A stretch of 54,463 nucleotides of DNA from Lysobacterales bacterium (GCA_029935455.1 JAOZKI010000008.1:1-54463), one strand, 5' to 3'; counted from the first letter of the stretch, positions 26,344 through 36,028 are shown. Numbers and translations are program-made. The notes: generated by a model not told the origin, from the sequence alone.

Positions 26344-28548
26344 ATGGACGATTTCCACAAGCGCCGTCAACTAAAGGACGCCCTGGCCCGATGGCTGATT
26401 GCTGTCGGCGGGGTGGCTGTGATTGGCGCTGTCGTTTTGATTTTGTTCTACCTCCTGTGGGTCGTCTTTCCCCTGTTCCTACCCTCCTCATCAGAGTCAG
26501 AGACGCTAGGACAGCGGAGCGCCTGGACTGATGAGCCGCCCCTGTATTTGAGCGTGGAGGAACAACTTGAAGTCGGCACACGCGTAACGGCCGACGGCAC
26601 CATCGAGTTTTTCCAGACCGAGGATTTAGCGCCGCTTGCACAGGAGCGCTTTGCACCCCTGGCGGAGACGAGACTAAGCGCTGCGGCAGAATCAGATACC
26701 CAGCCGGCGCAACTCGCGCTACTGGCGGAGAGTGGTGAGATATTCCTGCTGGAGAGACGCTTCTCAACTAATTACGATGACGGCATTGAAAATCGTCGCA
26801 TCGAGCCAGGCCTGGATTTTCCCTATGGCACCCAATGGCGACCGTTGACGGACGGCTCGCCTGTTGTCGATTTCACGTTCAGCAGTGGTGACAACTCGCT
26901 GGTGGTTGCTGCCGTAAGCAGGAATCAGCTGTTTGTCAGCTATGGCAGCATGGAGCAAAACTTCCTCACCGGTGAGCGTACGCTGGATAGCCGCAACCTG
27001 ACGGCCGAATTGGGCTTCACGGCAACCAGCATCGCAATAAGCGGTAATCACCGTTGGGCTTACCTGGGCGATGATCAGGGGCGGATTCACCGTTATGACC
27101 TGCCGTCGATGAACCCAAGCCAGACATTAAAGGTTTCTGACGCAGCCATTACTGAACTGCGCATGCTACTAGGCAGCATTTCCGTACTCGCCGGCGACGC
27201 TGACGGCGGTATCAATCAGTTGTTTCCGGTGCGTGATGACGACAATGCCTACCAGTTGACCCCGATTCGCTCTTTTCCCGCGCAGAAAGGCGCGATTGAG
27301 CGGATACAGACCGAATACCGACGCAAAGGTTTTATCGCTATCGATAGCACCGGCATGCTGGGCGTTTATCACTCTACCGCCGGTCAGCGGGTCATGCTGG
27401 AACCCGTTGATGCGATCTCACCAGAGGCTTTCGCGCTATCACCACGGGCCAATGGCCTACTTACCATCGGGGCTAATGGTGCAGCCGAGCTTCTGCGGCT
27501 CGACAACAAGCATCCGGAGATCTCATTCTCATCCTTGTGGGGCAAGGTTTGGTACGAGAACTATGCGGAGCCGGCCCATATCTGGCAGTCCTCATCAGCC
27601 AGTAACGATTTCGAGCCTAAGTTCAGCCTTACCCCGCTGGCTTTCGGAACGCTCAAGGCGGCCCTGTATGCCATGCTATTTGCGGTCCCCTTCGCGCTGG
27701 CCGGTGCGGCCTTCACTGCTTATTTCATGGCACCGGGCCTACGCCAGGTAGTCAAGCCGACCATTGAGATTATGGCGGCACTGCCGACCGTTATTTTGGG
27801 CTTTCTCGCCGGTCTCTGGTTTGCGCCGTTTCTGGAAGAAAACTTGGCCGGGGTATTTGCCATCTTCCTGGTCGTCCCTGTCGGGCTGCTGATCTTCTCC
27901 TGGTTCGGGTCACAGAACCCGTTCCTGCGTCGTCTGGCGCCAGAGGGCTGGGAGCCCGCGCTACTAATCCCGGTCATGATCGTTTTGGTGTGGGCGGCCC
28001 TGGCGCTTGCAGGCCCCATCCAGGACCTGTTCTTTGCGGGCAACATGCGCCTCTGGTTCAGCCAGGAACTGGGTATCAGTTACGACCAGCGCAACGCGCT
28101 GGTGGTCGGGGTTGCCATGGGCTTTGCCGTCATCCCGACCATCTTCTCCATTGCAGAAGATGCTGTCTTTGGCGTGCCCAAAAGTCTGTCTGACGGATCC
28201 CTTGCGCTGGGCGCCACACGCTGGCAAACCATGATTCGCGTGATTCTCCCTACCGCCAGCCCGGGCATTTTCTCCGGTTTGATGATTGGGCTGGGCCGCG
28301 CAGTGGGCGAAACCATGATCGTGCTCATGGCCACCGGCAATACGCCTATCATGGACTGGAACCTGTTCGAAGGCATGCGCACGCTGGCTGCCAACATCGC
28401 GGTCGAAATGCCGGAATCGGAAGTGAACTCGTCCCACTACCGCATTCTCTTCCTGGCCGCATTGACCCTGTTCGTCTTTACCTTTGTCGTCAATACCGGT
28501 GCGGAAGTCATCCGTCAGCGGTTACGCGAGAAATACAGTTCCCTGTGA
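26344..28548 (+). CDS. pstC: Phosphate ABC transporter permease PstC, large form
   Basis: Inner-membrane permease of the high-affinity Pst importer. It has 734 residues, more than twice E. coli PstC (319). A first membrane segment (about 16-44) is followed by a ~380-residue periplasmic insertion with beta-propeller-like repeats (YLGDDQGRIHRYDLPS, LTIGANGAAELLRLDNK), then the permease core from about residue 436. The core carries the EAA-type loop [21 protein letters not shown]. The frame opens at ATG 26299, but the Pho box implies transcription begins at about that base, so MDDFHKRRQ at 26344 is preferred. pstA follows after 10 nt. Confidence 0.9.
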   Translation: MDDFHKRRQLKDALARWLIAVGGVAVIGAVVLILFYLLWVVFPLFLPSSSESETLGQRSAWTDEPPLYLSVEEQLEVGTRVTADGTIEFFQTEDLAPLAQERFAPLAETRLSAAAESDTQPAQLALLAESGEIFLLERRFSTNYDDGIENRRIEPGLDFPYGTQWRPLTDGSPVVDFTFSSGDNSLVVAAVSRNQLFVSYGSMEQNFLTGERTLDSRNLTAELGFTATSIAISGNHRWAYLGDDQGRIHRYDLPSMNPSQTLKVSDAAITELRMLLGSISVLAGDADGGINQLFPVRDDDNAYQLTPIRSFPAQKGAIERIQTEYRRKGFIAIDSTGMLGVYHSTAGQRVMLEPVDAISPEAFALSPRANGLLTIGANGAAELLRLDNKHPEISFSSLWGKVWYENYAEPAHIWQSSSASNDFEPKFSLTPLAFGTLKAALYAMLFAVPFALAGAAFTAYFMAPGLRQVVKPTIEIMAALPTVILGFLAGLWFAPFLEENLAGVFAIFLVVPVGLLIFSWFGSQNPFLRRLAPEGWEPALLIPVMIVLVWAALALAGPIQDLFFAGNMRLWFSQELGISYDQRNALVVGVAMGFAVIPTIFSIAEDAVFGVPKSLSDGSLALGATRWQTMIRVILPTASPGIFSGLMIGLGRAVGETMIVLMATGNTPIMDWNLFEGMRTLAANIAVEMPESEVNSSHYRILFLAALTLFVFTFVVNTGAEVIRQRLREKYSSL

Positions 28549-28558
28549 GGCACCGGAC

Positions 28559-30217
28559 ATGAAGAACTTCAAGAAATGGGTAGCCACCGGTGCGCCATGG
28601 ATCTGGCTTAACGCCGCTGCGGTCACCGCTTGTCTGCTGCTTGTGGTTGGACTGCTCAGCCTGATCGCTTGGCGGGGCCTCGGGCACTTCTGGCCGGCCA
28701 GCATCCAGGAGTGGATCGTACAAACCGAAACCGGCGAACAGGTCACCCTGGCTGGCCAGCTGCGTGAAACGGAGACCATTCCTGCCGAGCGACTCCGTGA
28801 AGCAGGTGTCGATCTGCCGCCAGAGCTGGTGGAGGTGGACCGCACTCTGCTCAAGGTGGGTAACCGCGATGTAACCGGCCAGGACTTCCGCTGGGTGCTG
28901 GAACCCTTTGTACTTGAACGCAGCGAACCGCGATCACTCTTCCTGCTTGAACGCGATGAGTGGGGCGCCTTTATTGGCCGTCTGGTTGGTATCAAAGAGG
29001 ACGGAACCGCTGTCCGTGCCGACGATATCAACAGCGAGTTTGAGCAGCGCCTCGCACGCGCGGAGTCCCTGCGCGCAGAAATCCATGATCTAGAGCGCGG
29101 AGAGATCGGGAAAATCAATTACCGGCTGGAGCGACTGCGGCTGGCACAGCGCAAACTGGAGCTAAAGGGAGATAACGATCCGAAAGCCCGCGCCGAGATT
29201 GCACGCGAGCGTGAGGGCCTGGAAGCAGAATACAGGGCACTCGAAGAACGGCTGATTGATTTTGACCGACAGATCGGCCGCGACAGCGTCGTGATGCGCA
29301 CAGCTAATGGCGAGGAACGCGACCTGCCTTTGGCCACTATCCTGCACGCCTATCAGCCAAATGCCATGGGCCTCGGCAGCAAGATGGTTCACTACCTGGG
29401 CAAGGTATGGGAGTTTCTCAGCGAGGAACCGCGCGAGGCGAACACAGAGGGCGGTATCTTTCCCGCCATTTTTGGCACCATTCTTATGGTGCTGCTGATG
29501 AGCGTAGTGGTCACGCCGTTTGGGGTCATTGCAGCCGTTTATTTGAAAGAATATGCGACGCAGGGTTTGCTGACCCGATCCATTCGCGTCGCCGTTAATA
29601 ATCTGGCCGGTGTACCGTCTATTGTCTACGGAGTGTTCGGCCTGGGCTTCTTTGTTTATACCATTGGCAGCAGTCTCGACGAACTTTTCTTTGAGTCGGC
29701 ACTGCCCGCCCCCACCTTTGGCACTGGCGGCTTGTTCTGGGCCTCTTTGACGCTCGCTCTCATGACCCTTCCCGTTGTGATTGTCTCAACGGAGGAAGGG
29801 CTGGCGAGAATCCCGCGGGCCATCCGTGAAGGCAGCCTGGCACTCGGGGCCACCAAATGGGAAACGCTATGGCGCACCATCTTACCCATGGCCAGCCCGG
29901 CGATCATGACCGGCATGATTCTGGCGATCGCACGTGCCGCTGGTGAGGTAGCACCGCTGATGCTGGTGGGCGTGGTGAAACTCGCGCCTTCCTTACCGCT
30001 GGATGGCAATGCGCCATTCCTGCATCTGGAACGCAAATTCATGCACCTTGGGTTTCATATCTACGATGTGGGCTTTCAGAGCCCTAACGTGGAAGCGGCC
30101 CGCCCCCTGGTTTATGCCACCGCACTACTGCTGGTGATCGTGACGATTCTGTTGAACATTGTTGCTATTACTGTAAGAAACCGCTTGCGTGAAAAATACC
30201 GTGGATTAGAAACATGA
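28559..30217 (+). CDS. pstA: Phosphate ABC transporter permease PstA, large form
   Basis: Second Pst permease subunit. It has 552 residues against about 296 in E. coli. TM1 (about 15-40) is followed by a ~250-residue periplasmic insertion containing a charged coiled coil at about 161-237 ([40 protein letters not shown]). The permease core begins near residue 298 ([20 protein letters not shown]) and has the EAA loop [20 protein letters not shown]. The ATG at 28559 has GAGG 8-9 nt upstream. Its stop overlaps the pstB ATG by 4 nt. Confidence 0.92.
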   Translation: MKNFKKWVATGAPWIWLNAAAVTACLLLVVGLLSLIAWRGLGHFWPASIQEWIVQTETGEQVTLAGQLRETETIPAERLREAGVDLPPELVEVDRTLLKVGNRDVTGQDFRWVLEPFVLERSEPRSLFLLERDEWGAFIGRLVGIKEDGTAVRADDINSEFEQRLARAESLRAEIHDLERGEIGKINYRLERLRLAQRKLELKGDNDPKARAEIAREREGLEAEYRALEERLIDFDRQIGRDSVVMRTANGEERDLPLATILHAYQPNAMGLGSKMVHYLGKVWEFLSEEPREANTEGGIFPAIFGTILMVLLMSVVVTPFGVIAAVYLKEYATQGLLTRSIRVAVNNLAGVPSIVYGVFGLGFFVYTIGSSLDELFFESALPAPTFGTGGLFWASLTLALMTLPVVIVSTEEGLARIPRAIREGSLALGATKWETLWRTILPMASPAIMTGMILAIARAAGEVAPLMLVGVVKLAPSLPLDGNAPFLHLERKFMHLGFHIYDVGFQSPNVEAARPLVYATALLLVIVTILLNIVAITVRNRLREKYRGLET

Positions 30218-31044
30218 CCAACGACGCAACTGAAATGAACCTCGCACCTGATCACAGCCACCCGGCCATCCCAGAGGATCTGGACCTGGGTCCGGTGGAA
30301 ATCACCGTGGATAAGCTGAACCTCTGGTATGGGGAAGCTCAGGCATTGAAAGATATCGACATGCAGATAGCAGACCGGAAGGTAACGGCCTTTATTGGCC
30401 CCTCCGGCTGCGGTAAATCAACGCTGCTACGGTGCTTCAATCGCATGAATGACCTCATCGACAGCTGTCGTGTGGATGGCAGCATCCGGCTCAACGGCAA
30501 GGACATTAACGCGAATACCGTTGATGTGGCCGAGCTGCGCCGGGAGGTGGGCATGGTATTTCAGAAGCCCAACCCCTTCCCCAAGTCTATCTACGAAAAC
30601 GTGGCTTATGGCTTGCGCATCCAGGGCGTGAACAAACGCCGCGAACTGGACGAAACCGTGGAGTGGGCACTGAAAGGCGCGGCTCTCTGGGATGAGGTGA
30701 AAGATCGGTTGCATACACCGGCTTTCGGTCTGTCCGGCGGCCAACAGCAGCGCCTGGTGATCGCGCGAGCCATCGCCGTTCAACCCGAGGTGATCTTGCT
30801 GGACGAGCCATGCTCGGCACTGGATCCGATCTCTACGCTCAAGGTGGAAGAACTGATCAATGAGCTGAAGAAGGATTACACCATCATTATCGTGACCCAT
30901 AACATGCAGCAAGCTGCGCGGGTTTCAGACTTCACCGCATTTATGTACCTTGGTGAATTGATCGAGTTTGGCGAAACCGACCAGGTCTTCACCCGGCCGC
31001 GTATCAAACAAACGGAAGACTACATCACCGGCCGCTACGGCTAA
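30214..31044 (+). CDS. pstB: Phosphate ABC transporter ATP-binding protein PstB
   Basis: ATPase that drives phosphate import. It has 276 residues; the first ~28 are an extra acidic leader. Walker A is GPSGCGKST at 62-70, the signature LSGGQQQRL begins at 173, and Walker B is [12 protein letters not shown] near 194. The switch His lies in [14 protein letters not shown], and the PstB-specific [16 protein letters not shown] is present. It is coupled to pstA (ATGA), and phoU follows after 26 bp. Confidence 0.97.
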   Translation: MTNDATEMNLAPDHSHPAIPEDLDLGPVEITVDKLNLWYGEAQALKDIDMQIADRKVTAFIGPSGCGKSTLLRCFNRMNDLIDSCRVDGSIRLNGKDINANTVDVAELRREVGMVFQKPNPFPKSIYENVAYGLRIQGVNKRRELDETVEWALKGAALWDEVKDRLHTPAFGLSGGQQQRLVIARAIAVQPEVILLDEPCSALDPISTLKVEELINELKKDYTIIIVTHNMQQAARVSDFTAFMYLGELIEFGETDQVFTRPRIKQTEDYITGRYG

Positions 31045-31070
31045 GCCAGCAGCGCCGGGGGAGCAAAGCC

Positions 31071-31787
31071 ATGGACAAGCTACATCTCAGTGAACACATC
31101 TCGCAGCAGTTCAACGAAGAACTGGAAGAAGTCCGCAGCAAGGTGCTGCAAATGGGCGGGGTGGTCGAGGAACAATTGAACAAAGCGGTTAAGGCGTTAA
31201 TTACCGGTTCGGAAGACCTGGCCGCCGAGGTGGTGCAGAACGACGCCAGGGTAAATGCGCTGGAAGTTGAGATCGATGACGACTGCACGCGAATCGTGGC
31301 TCGCCGCCAGCCAGCTGCCAGTGATCTGCGCCTGGTCATGGCGGTGATCCGCACCATCAACGACCTCGAACGTATTGGTGATGAAGTGAAGCGCGTGGCG
31401 AAGACGGTCGGCGACGAACTCAGAGGCACGTTGGAGGAAGACGTTCGCCAGGAACTGGAGCATATGGGCGAACAGGTCAGCCGCATGCTGACCAGCGTTC
31501 TCGATGCCTTCGCACGCACGGATCCGGACGCTGCGCTGGCCGTATCCAAAGCGGATCGCAAGGTGGACGTGAAGTACAAAGCCATCACGCGACAGCTCAT
31601 CAGCTATATGATGCAAGATCACAGCTCGATCCCCGTCATTCTCAACGTTTTGTGGGCTGCGCGTGCCCTGGAGCGCATTGGCGATCGCTGTCAAAACATC
31701 GCTGAATACGTCATTTACCTGGTGATCGGAAAAAATGTCCGCTACGCCAGCATCGACGAAATCATGGCAGAACTAGAAGCCGACTAA
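31071..31787 (+). CDS. phoU: Phosphate signalling protein PhoU
   Basis: Cytoplasmic negative regulator that couples Pst activity to PhoR. It has 238 residues and two PhoU repeats. Metal-binding motifs fit E/DxxxD: VEIDDDCTRIVARRQP and RTINDLERIGDEVKRVAK in repeat 1, ERIGDRCQNIAEYVIYLV in repeat 2. It is the last gene of the pstC-pstA-pstB-phoU unit. A GGGGGAG sequence before the ATG is the probable ribosome-binding site. Confidence 0.96.
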   Translation: MDKLHLSEHISQQFNEELEEVRSKVLQMGGVVEEQLNKAVKALITGSEDLAAEVVQNDARVNALEVEIDDDCTRIVARRQPAASDLRLVMAVIRTINDLERIGDEVKRVAKTVGDELRGTLEEDVRQELEHMGEQVSRMLTSVLDAFARTDPDAALAVSKADRKVDVKYKAITRQLISYMMQDHSSIPVILNVLWAARALERIGDRCQNIAEYVIYLVIGKNVRYASIDEIMAELEAD

Positions 31788-31838
31788 CGGTCGCACGCGG
31801 CGCAGCCAGCTGAGCGAGTGACAGAGATATTGCTGTCG

Positions 31839-31856
31839 CTGTCATACTTCTGTCAC
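31839..31856 (+). promoter_or_regulatory. Pho box before pstS
   Basis: CTGTCAT (31839-31845), spacer ACTT, CTGTCAC (31850-31856): all fourteen repeat bases match the PhoB consensus. It lies about 59 bp before the pstS start and gives pstS its own phosphate-regulated promoter, separate from that of pstC. Confidence 0.9.
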
Positions 31857-31914
31857 ACACGCTGCTTACGCTGTATAGCTTCTGAACACAGTAACCTAAG
31901 CTAGGGAGTTTCCC

Positions 31915-32889
31915 GTGATGATCCGTAACTACTGCAAAGCAGCACTCGTCTCTGCTGCCGCACTACTTGCCGCACCTGCGCTGGCTCAATCAGACGTCGA
32001 TGAAGGCCTCTCAACCTATGAAAAAACCGCTGGCGTATCTGGCAACCTGTCTAGCGTAGGCTCCGACACGTTGGCGAACCTGATGACCCTGTGGGCTGAA
32101 GAGTTCAAGCGCATTTATCCCAATGTGAATGTGCAGATTCAGGCCGCCGGTTCCTCAACGGCGCCACCTGCCCTCACCGAAGGCACATCAAATGCTGGCC
32201 CCATGAGCCGCATGATGAAAGACAAGGAACTCGAAGCATTCGAAGCGAAATACGGCTACAAACCAACGCCGATCGCCGTCGCCATTGATGCACTGGCGGT
32301 ATTTGTGCACAAGGACAACCCCATTGAGGGCCTGACCATCGATCAGGTAGATGCCGTGTTTTCATCAACGCGCACCTGCGGTGGCACAGAAGATATCACC
32401 CAATGGGGCCAGCTCGGCCTGAAAGGTGCCTGGGACAAGCGGGATATGCAGCTCTATGGCCGCAATTCGGTATCCGGAACCTACGGTTACTTCAAGGACA
32501 ACGCGCTCTGCAAAGGTGATTTCAAAAATACCGTAAACGAGCAGCCAGGATCAGCCTCTGTGGTGCAGTCAGTCAGTTCTTCACTGAACGGCATCGGTTA
32601 TTCGGGCATCGGCTACACCACCTCTTCCGTACGCGCCGTCCCCCTGTCACGCAGCGCTGACAAGCCTTTTGTGGCGGCCACCAAGGAAAATGCAGCAACC
32701 GGTGGCTATCCGCTGGCCCGCTTCCTCTATGTTTATGTAAACAAGGAGCCCGGCAAACCTCTGCCGCCGCTTACTCGGGAGTTTTTCAAGCTCGTTCTGG
32801 CCCGACAGGGTCAGGAAGTCGTCGTGAAAGACGGATATGTCCCGCTGCCCGCCGTTGTGGCTGAGCGAGAACTGGCCAAGCTGCAGTAA
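31915..32889 (+). CDS. pstS: Periplasmic phosphate-binding protein PstS
   Basis: High-affinity phosphate receptor of the Pst transporter. It has 324 residues. The signal peptide is [19 protein letters not shown]. Phosphate-binding loops are [32 protein letters not shown] and [17 protein letters not shown] 31915 or ATG 31918 may be the start; AGGGAG at 31903-31908 serves either. Two Cys (TRTCGG and ALCKGD) could form a disulfide. It lies after phoU, not before pstC, with its own perfect Pho box and its own terminator, which would allow more PstS than permease. Confidence 0.95.
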   Translation: MMIRNYCKAALVSAAALLAAPALAQSDVDEGLSTYEKTAGVSGNLSSVGSDTLANLMTLWAEEFKRIYPNVNVQIQAAGSSTAPPALTEGTSNAGPMSRMMKDKELEAFEAKYGYKPTPIAVAIDALAVFVHKDNPIEGLTIDQVDAVFSSTRTCGGTEDITQWGQLGLKGAWDKRDMQLYGRNSVSGTYGYFKDNALCKGDFKNTVNEQPGSASVVQSVSSSLNGIGYSGIGYTTSSVRAVPLSRSADKPFVAATKENAATGGYPLARFLYVYVNKEPGKPLPPLTREFFKLVLARQGQEVVVKDGYVPLPAVVAERELAKLQ

Positions 32890-32911
32890 CAGCAGACCTC
32901 AAGACCAGGAA

Positions 32912-32936
32912 AAACCCCGCCAGCGGCGGGGTTTTT
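32912..32936 (+). terminator. Rho-independent terminator of pstS
   Basis: Stem AAACCCCGCC / GGCGGGGTTT (32912-32921 / 32925-32934) with an AGC loop, running into six T. It isolates pstS from the porin gene. Confidence 0.9.
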
Positions 32937-33000
32937 TATTGCCAAGGGCGCCTAAAGGCCACGCACCCCAGGCACTTTGAAAGATCACAAATAGCCTAGA

Positions 33001-33029
33001 ACGTCATATTTATGTAACAAAACGTTCAT
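33001..33029 (+). promoter_or_regulatory. Tandem Pho box before the porin gene
   Basis: Three half-sites in 11-bp phase: ACGTCAT (33001-33007), ATGTAAC (33012-33018) and CGTTCAT (33023-33029). Each has two or more mismatches to CTGTCAY, but the phasing and the position 45-73 bp before the porin ATG support PhoB control. Confidence 0.65.
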
Positions 33030-33073
33030 AAACTTTACTGACTCAATCGACAGAACAACCAAGGTATTGCGCC

Positions 33074-34330
33074 ATGAATCTGAAACGCACCCAAAAAAGC
33101 ATTCTTGCTCTCGCCGTGGGGCTGGCGGTTGCCAGTAGCCCGGCTCATGCCCAGTCTGTAGAAGACGAAATCAGCATGCTGCGTGAGCAATTGCAGGCCC
33201 TGACCAGCCGGCTGGACCAGTTGGAGTCATCCAATGCCACGCTGCAGAAGGAAAACCAGGCCCTGCAAGCGGCCCATGTGGAGCAGACCGAGGCCGCAGT
33301 CGCGGAGGCCAAGGAAGCCGTCAGCAGCGTTTCCTGGGCGGAATCACTGCGCTGGAAAGGCGACTTCCGCTACCGCTTTGAGAATATCGCGCAGGAAGGA
33401 AAGGACGATCGCAACCGCAGCCGTATCCGCGCCCGCGCCGCGCTGGTGGCAGACGTTTATGACGATCTGGAAGTCGGCATCGGCCTTGCCTCTGGCAGTG
33501 ACGACCCCGTGTCTTCCAACCAGACGCTTGGTGGGGGTGGCACCACCAAGGACCTGAACCTGGACCTGGCCTACTTCAAATGGAGCGGTCTGGAAAACAC
33601 GCATATTATCGGCGGTAAGTTCAAGAACGAACTGGCGCCAGTGGGCAAGAACTCCATGCTCTGGGACTCGGACTGGCGCCCGGAAGGCACCAGCGTGGTC
33701 TGGGATAACGGCAGCTTCTTTGCTAACGGTATCGGCACCTGGCTGGAAAGCGACTCCCGCCGCGGTGACAGCTTTGCCTGGATCGCCGAAGCGGGCTTCC
33801 GCATGAACCTCGGTGAGAACGGCAAATTCCGTGCTGGTCTGGGCGCGCACTCTTTTGATACGAAGGGCCGCACGTCCTACTTTGACGACGGTGATTTCTT
33901 CGGTAACAGCTCAGTGGGTTCCGTTTATCGCTACAACTACGAAGGCATTCAGGCCTTTGCGGAGTTCGGCTGGAAGATGTTCGATCTGCCCGCACTGGCC
34001 TATGCCGATTACGTGCAAAACCAGGATGCGGACGAATTTGACACCGGCTACATCGTGGGCTTCAAACTCGGCAGCGCCAAGGCCAAAGGCACCTGGGATC
34101 TGGGCCTGGCCTATGAAGATCTGGAAGCCGATGCCGCTCTGGGTCTCTTGACCGATTCAGACTTCGGCGGCGGTGGTACCGATGCCCGCGGCTGGATCAT
34201 CAAGGGCAGCTATGCACTGCGTAAAAATGTCGCTGGCAAGTTCACCTACTTCATCAACGACATCGACGGCGACCTGGGCACCGAGCGCGATTACGAGCGC
34301 CTGATGCTGGATCTGAGCTTCAAGTTCTGA
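33074..34330 (+). CDS. Phosphate-regulated putative porin with N-terminal coiled coil
   Basis: A 418-residue outer-membrane protein. The signal peptide is TQKSILALAVGLAVASSPAHA. A periplasmic coiled coil of about 60 residues (ISMLREQLQALTSRLDQLES, then NATLQKENQALQAAH) is probably used for trimerisation or peptidoglycan spacing. The barrel runs from WKGDFRYRFENIAQEGKDDR to a C-terminal Phe (LMLDLSFKF). It resembles the putative-porin family rather than classical OprP, so I do not name it. The Pho box and the preceding pstS indicate phosphate-starvation induction; phosphate or polyphosphate passage is inferred only. Confidence 0.8.
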   Translation: MNLKRTQKSILALAVGLAVASSPAHAQSVEDEISMLREQLQALTSRLDQLESSNATLQKENQALQAAHVEQTEAAVAEAKEAVSSVSWAESLRWKGDFRYRFENIAQEGKDDRNRSRIRARAALVADVYDDLEVGIGLASGSDDPVSSNQTLGGGGTTKDLNLDLAYFKWSGLENTHIIGGKFKNELAPVGKNSMLWDSDWRPEGTSVVWDNGSFFANGIGTWLESDSRRGDSFAWIAEAGFRMNLGENGKFRAGLGAHSFDTKGRTSYFDDGDFFGNSSVGSVYRYNYEGIQAFAEFGWKMFDLPALAYADYVQNQDADEFDTGYIVGFKLGSAKAKGTWDLGLAYEDLEADAALGLLTDSDFGGGGTDARGWIIKGSYALRKNVAGKFTYFINDIDGDLGTERDYERLMLDLSFKF

Positions 34331-34350
34331 GTCACGGGCACCGGACGGAA

Positions 34351-34376
34351 AAAGCCGCCTGCGGGCGGCTTTTTTT
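34351..34376 (+). terminator. Rho-independent terminator of the porin gene
   Basis: Stem AAAGCCGCC / GGCGGCTTT (34351-34359 / 34364-34372) with a TGCG loop, followed by further T residues to 34376. Confidence 0.9.
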
Positions 34377-34439
34377 GTGCCCCACCTCCGAGCGCTTGCC
34401 TGTGCTACGCTCGCTACATCTTCCCGGCCCCGCGATGCC

Positions 34440-35390
34440 ATGACCTCTTCCCCCGCCCCCGTGCAGATCCGCCTGGACCATGACCGCGACCACCGTCTGC
34501 TGCGTGCGCTGGCAGAAGCACCCCAGGGGCTGCCCATAGATACCATCCCACGCTCCCGGGGCCCCGGCCTCTCCGATCGCTGCCTGATCGTCGCGCTCAG
34601 CGCGGAACGCGTGGTCGGCGCCATCACCATGGACCCGGGCACGGGTGTGATGGTGGGGCCCCAGGTGGCCAGGCATTTCCCCCAGCAAAGGGTCGGTGAG
34701 CAACTGATTGTTGCCGCGGAGCGTGTGGCTGCCCGCTATGGGCGCTTCGAGCTTGAGGCTGAGCCGCGAGGCGCCTGTGCAAAGCTGCTCCAGTCGCTGG
34801 GCTACCAACCGCAAGGAGATCGTCTGCGGCGCCGCTTTCCACGCCGTCGAACGCGCTTCGGACGCAGCATTGCAGCGTTGAATGAACAGCTCGGCTTGCC
34901 GCATGACTACGGTGTGCGACATCGCTTGCCGCTGCAGCCGGAACCCAGGGCACTGGTGGCCGCGGGCCCGGACAAGTTCGCGCGTCCCCAGCAAATGACC
35001 GCCCCGGCCCTTCGGGCGTGGGAACGTATGCGCGCTGCGGCAGCGCTCGACGGTGTCGAACTGCAGTTGGTGTCAGCCTTTCGCTCCGTGCGCTATCAGG
35101 CGGAACTGATTCAACGCAAGCTGGATGATGGCCAGGCGATAGATCAGATTCTTGCCGTATCCGCCGCACCTGGCTACAGCGAACATCACAGTGGGGCGGC
35201 GCTGGACCTCACGACGCCGGGATCGGCGGTGCTGGAGGAGGAATTCGCCAGCACGGCTGCCTATGCATGGCTCAAACAGCATGCATCCAGCCATGGGTTT
35301 CTGGAGTCCTATCCGGAGAACAACCGTCACCGCATCAGCTATGAGCCCTGGCACTGGTGCCACCGTTCCGGGCAACAGCGACACATTTAG
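34440..35390 (+). CDS. GNAT-like domain fused to an M15B D-Ala-D-Ala carboxypeptidase
   Basis: A 316-residue two-domain protein. Residues about 8-135 look like a GNAT acyltransferase (LIVALSAERVVGAITMDPGT, then QQRVGEQLIVAAERVAARYG and LLQSLGYQPQGD). Residues about 165-310 are a VanY/M15B peptidase: SAFRSVRYQAELIQRKLDDG, zinc ligands His249 and Asp256 in YSEHHSGAALDL, Glu302 and His305 in EPWHW. M15B enzymes trim peptidoglycan stem peptides, but no signal peptide is visible, so it may act in the cytosol on recycled peptides or be exported another way. The open frame starts at 34377; ATG 34440 is the natural domain start. Confidence 0.82.
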   Translation: MTSSPAPVQIRLDHDRDHRLLRALAEAPQGLPIDTIPRSRGPGLSDRCLIVALSAERVVGAITMDPGTGVMVGPQVARHFPQQRVGEQLIVAAERVAARYGRFELEAEPRGACAKLLQSLGYQPQGDRLRRRFPRRRTRFGRSIAALNEQLGLPHDYGVRHRLPLQPEPRALVAAGPDKFARPQQMTAPALRAWERMRAAAALDGVELQLVSAFRSVRYQAELIQRKLDDGQAIDQILAVSAAPGYSEHHSGAALDLTTPGSAVLEEEFASTAAYAWLKQHASSHGFLESYPENNRHRISYEPWHWCHRSGQQRHI

Positions 35391-35401
35391 CCCGGTCAAA
35401 G

Positions 35402-36028
35402 TCAGGCATTATCTGCCGCACGCCAGAAGTACCAGGCCGCGGCTGAACGATAAGGCGCTAGTTTGTCCGTGCGCTCAAGCACCTGCGCCGGGGTCGGTTT
35501 CTGCGCCAGTGCGTAAACCTGTTGCACCCCTTTTTGCACGCCCAGATCCGTGGCCGGCATGATATCCGGTCGACCCAGGGTAAACAGCAGGTACATCTGC
35601 ACGGTCCAGGGGCCCACCCCGCGCACGGCACTCAGGCGCTGGATCAGCGTTTCATCATCCAGTCGCGACAGCTGACGGGCGCCAGGCAGCTCGCGGTCAT
35701 GTACCCGCTGGGCCAAATCGAGCAAGGCCAGCGTTTTGGCCCGGGACAGGCCGGTCTGCCGTAAAGCCTCGCTACCGAGCGCCAGCGTCTGACGCGCGTC
35801 AGGCTGTCGGTCGGTAAACAGGGCTTCAAAACGGCCATGAATCGTGCCGGCCGCGGCCCCGGACAGCTGCTGATAGGCAATGGCGCGCGCCAGCGCCCGA
35901 AACACATCCTGGTCACCGCGGACCCACAGGCGCTCGTTGCCAAAACCGTCGATAAAACGCGCCAGCCGGGGGCAGGCCGCGCACAGATGGGCTGTGGCCG
36001 TGCGCCAGTTATAGCGCAGGCGACTCAA
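35402..36028 (-). CDS. DNA-3-methyladenine glycosylase, AlkA/HhH-GPD type
   Basis: Base-excision repair glycosylase, about 208 residues, without the N-terminal domain of E. coli AlkA. The helix-hairpin-helix is LSAVRGVGPWTVQMYLLF and the catalytic Asp is in MPATDLGVQKG; ALARAIAYQQLSGAAA is the usual helix. I prefer TTG 36028, which overlaps the DUF423 stop as TTGA; ATG 36067 would add 13 Arg-rich residues inside the upstream gene. It is the last gene of the Gld-type ABC operon. It converges on the M15 gene, with 11 bp between the stops. Confidence 0.85.
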   Translation of the reverse strand: MSRLRYNWRTATAHLCAACPRLARFIDGFGNERLWVRGDQDVFRALARAIAYQQLSGAAAGTIHGRFEALFTDRQPDARQTLALGSEALRQTGLSRAKTLALLDLAQRVHDRELPGARQLSRLDDETLIQRLSAVRGVGPWTVQMYLLFTLGRPDIMPATDLGVQKGVQQVYALAQKPTPAQVLERTDKLAPYRSAAAWYFWRAADNA

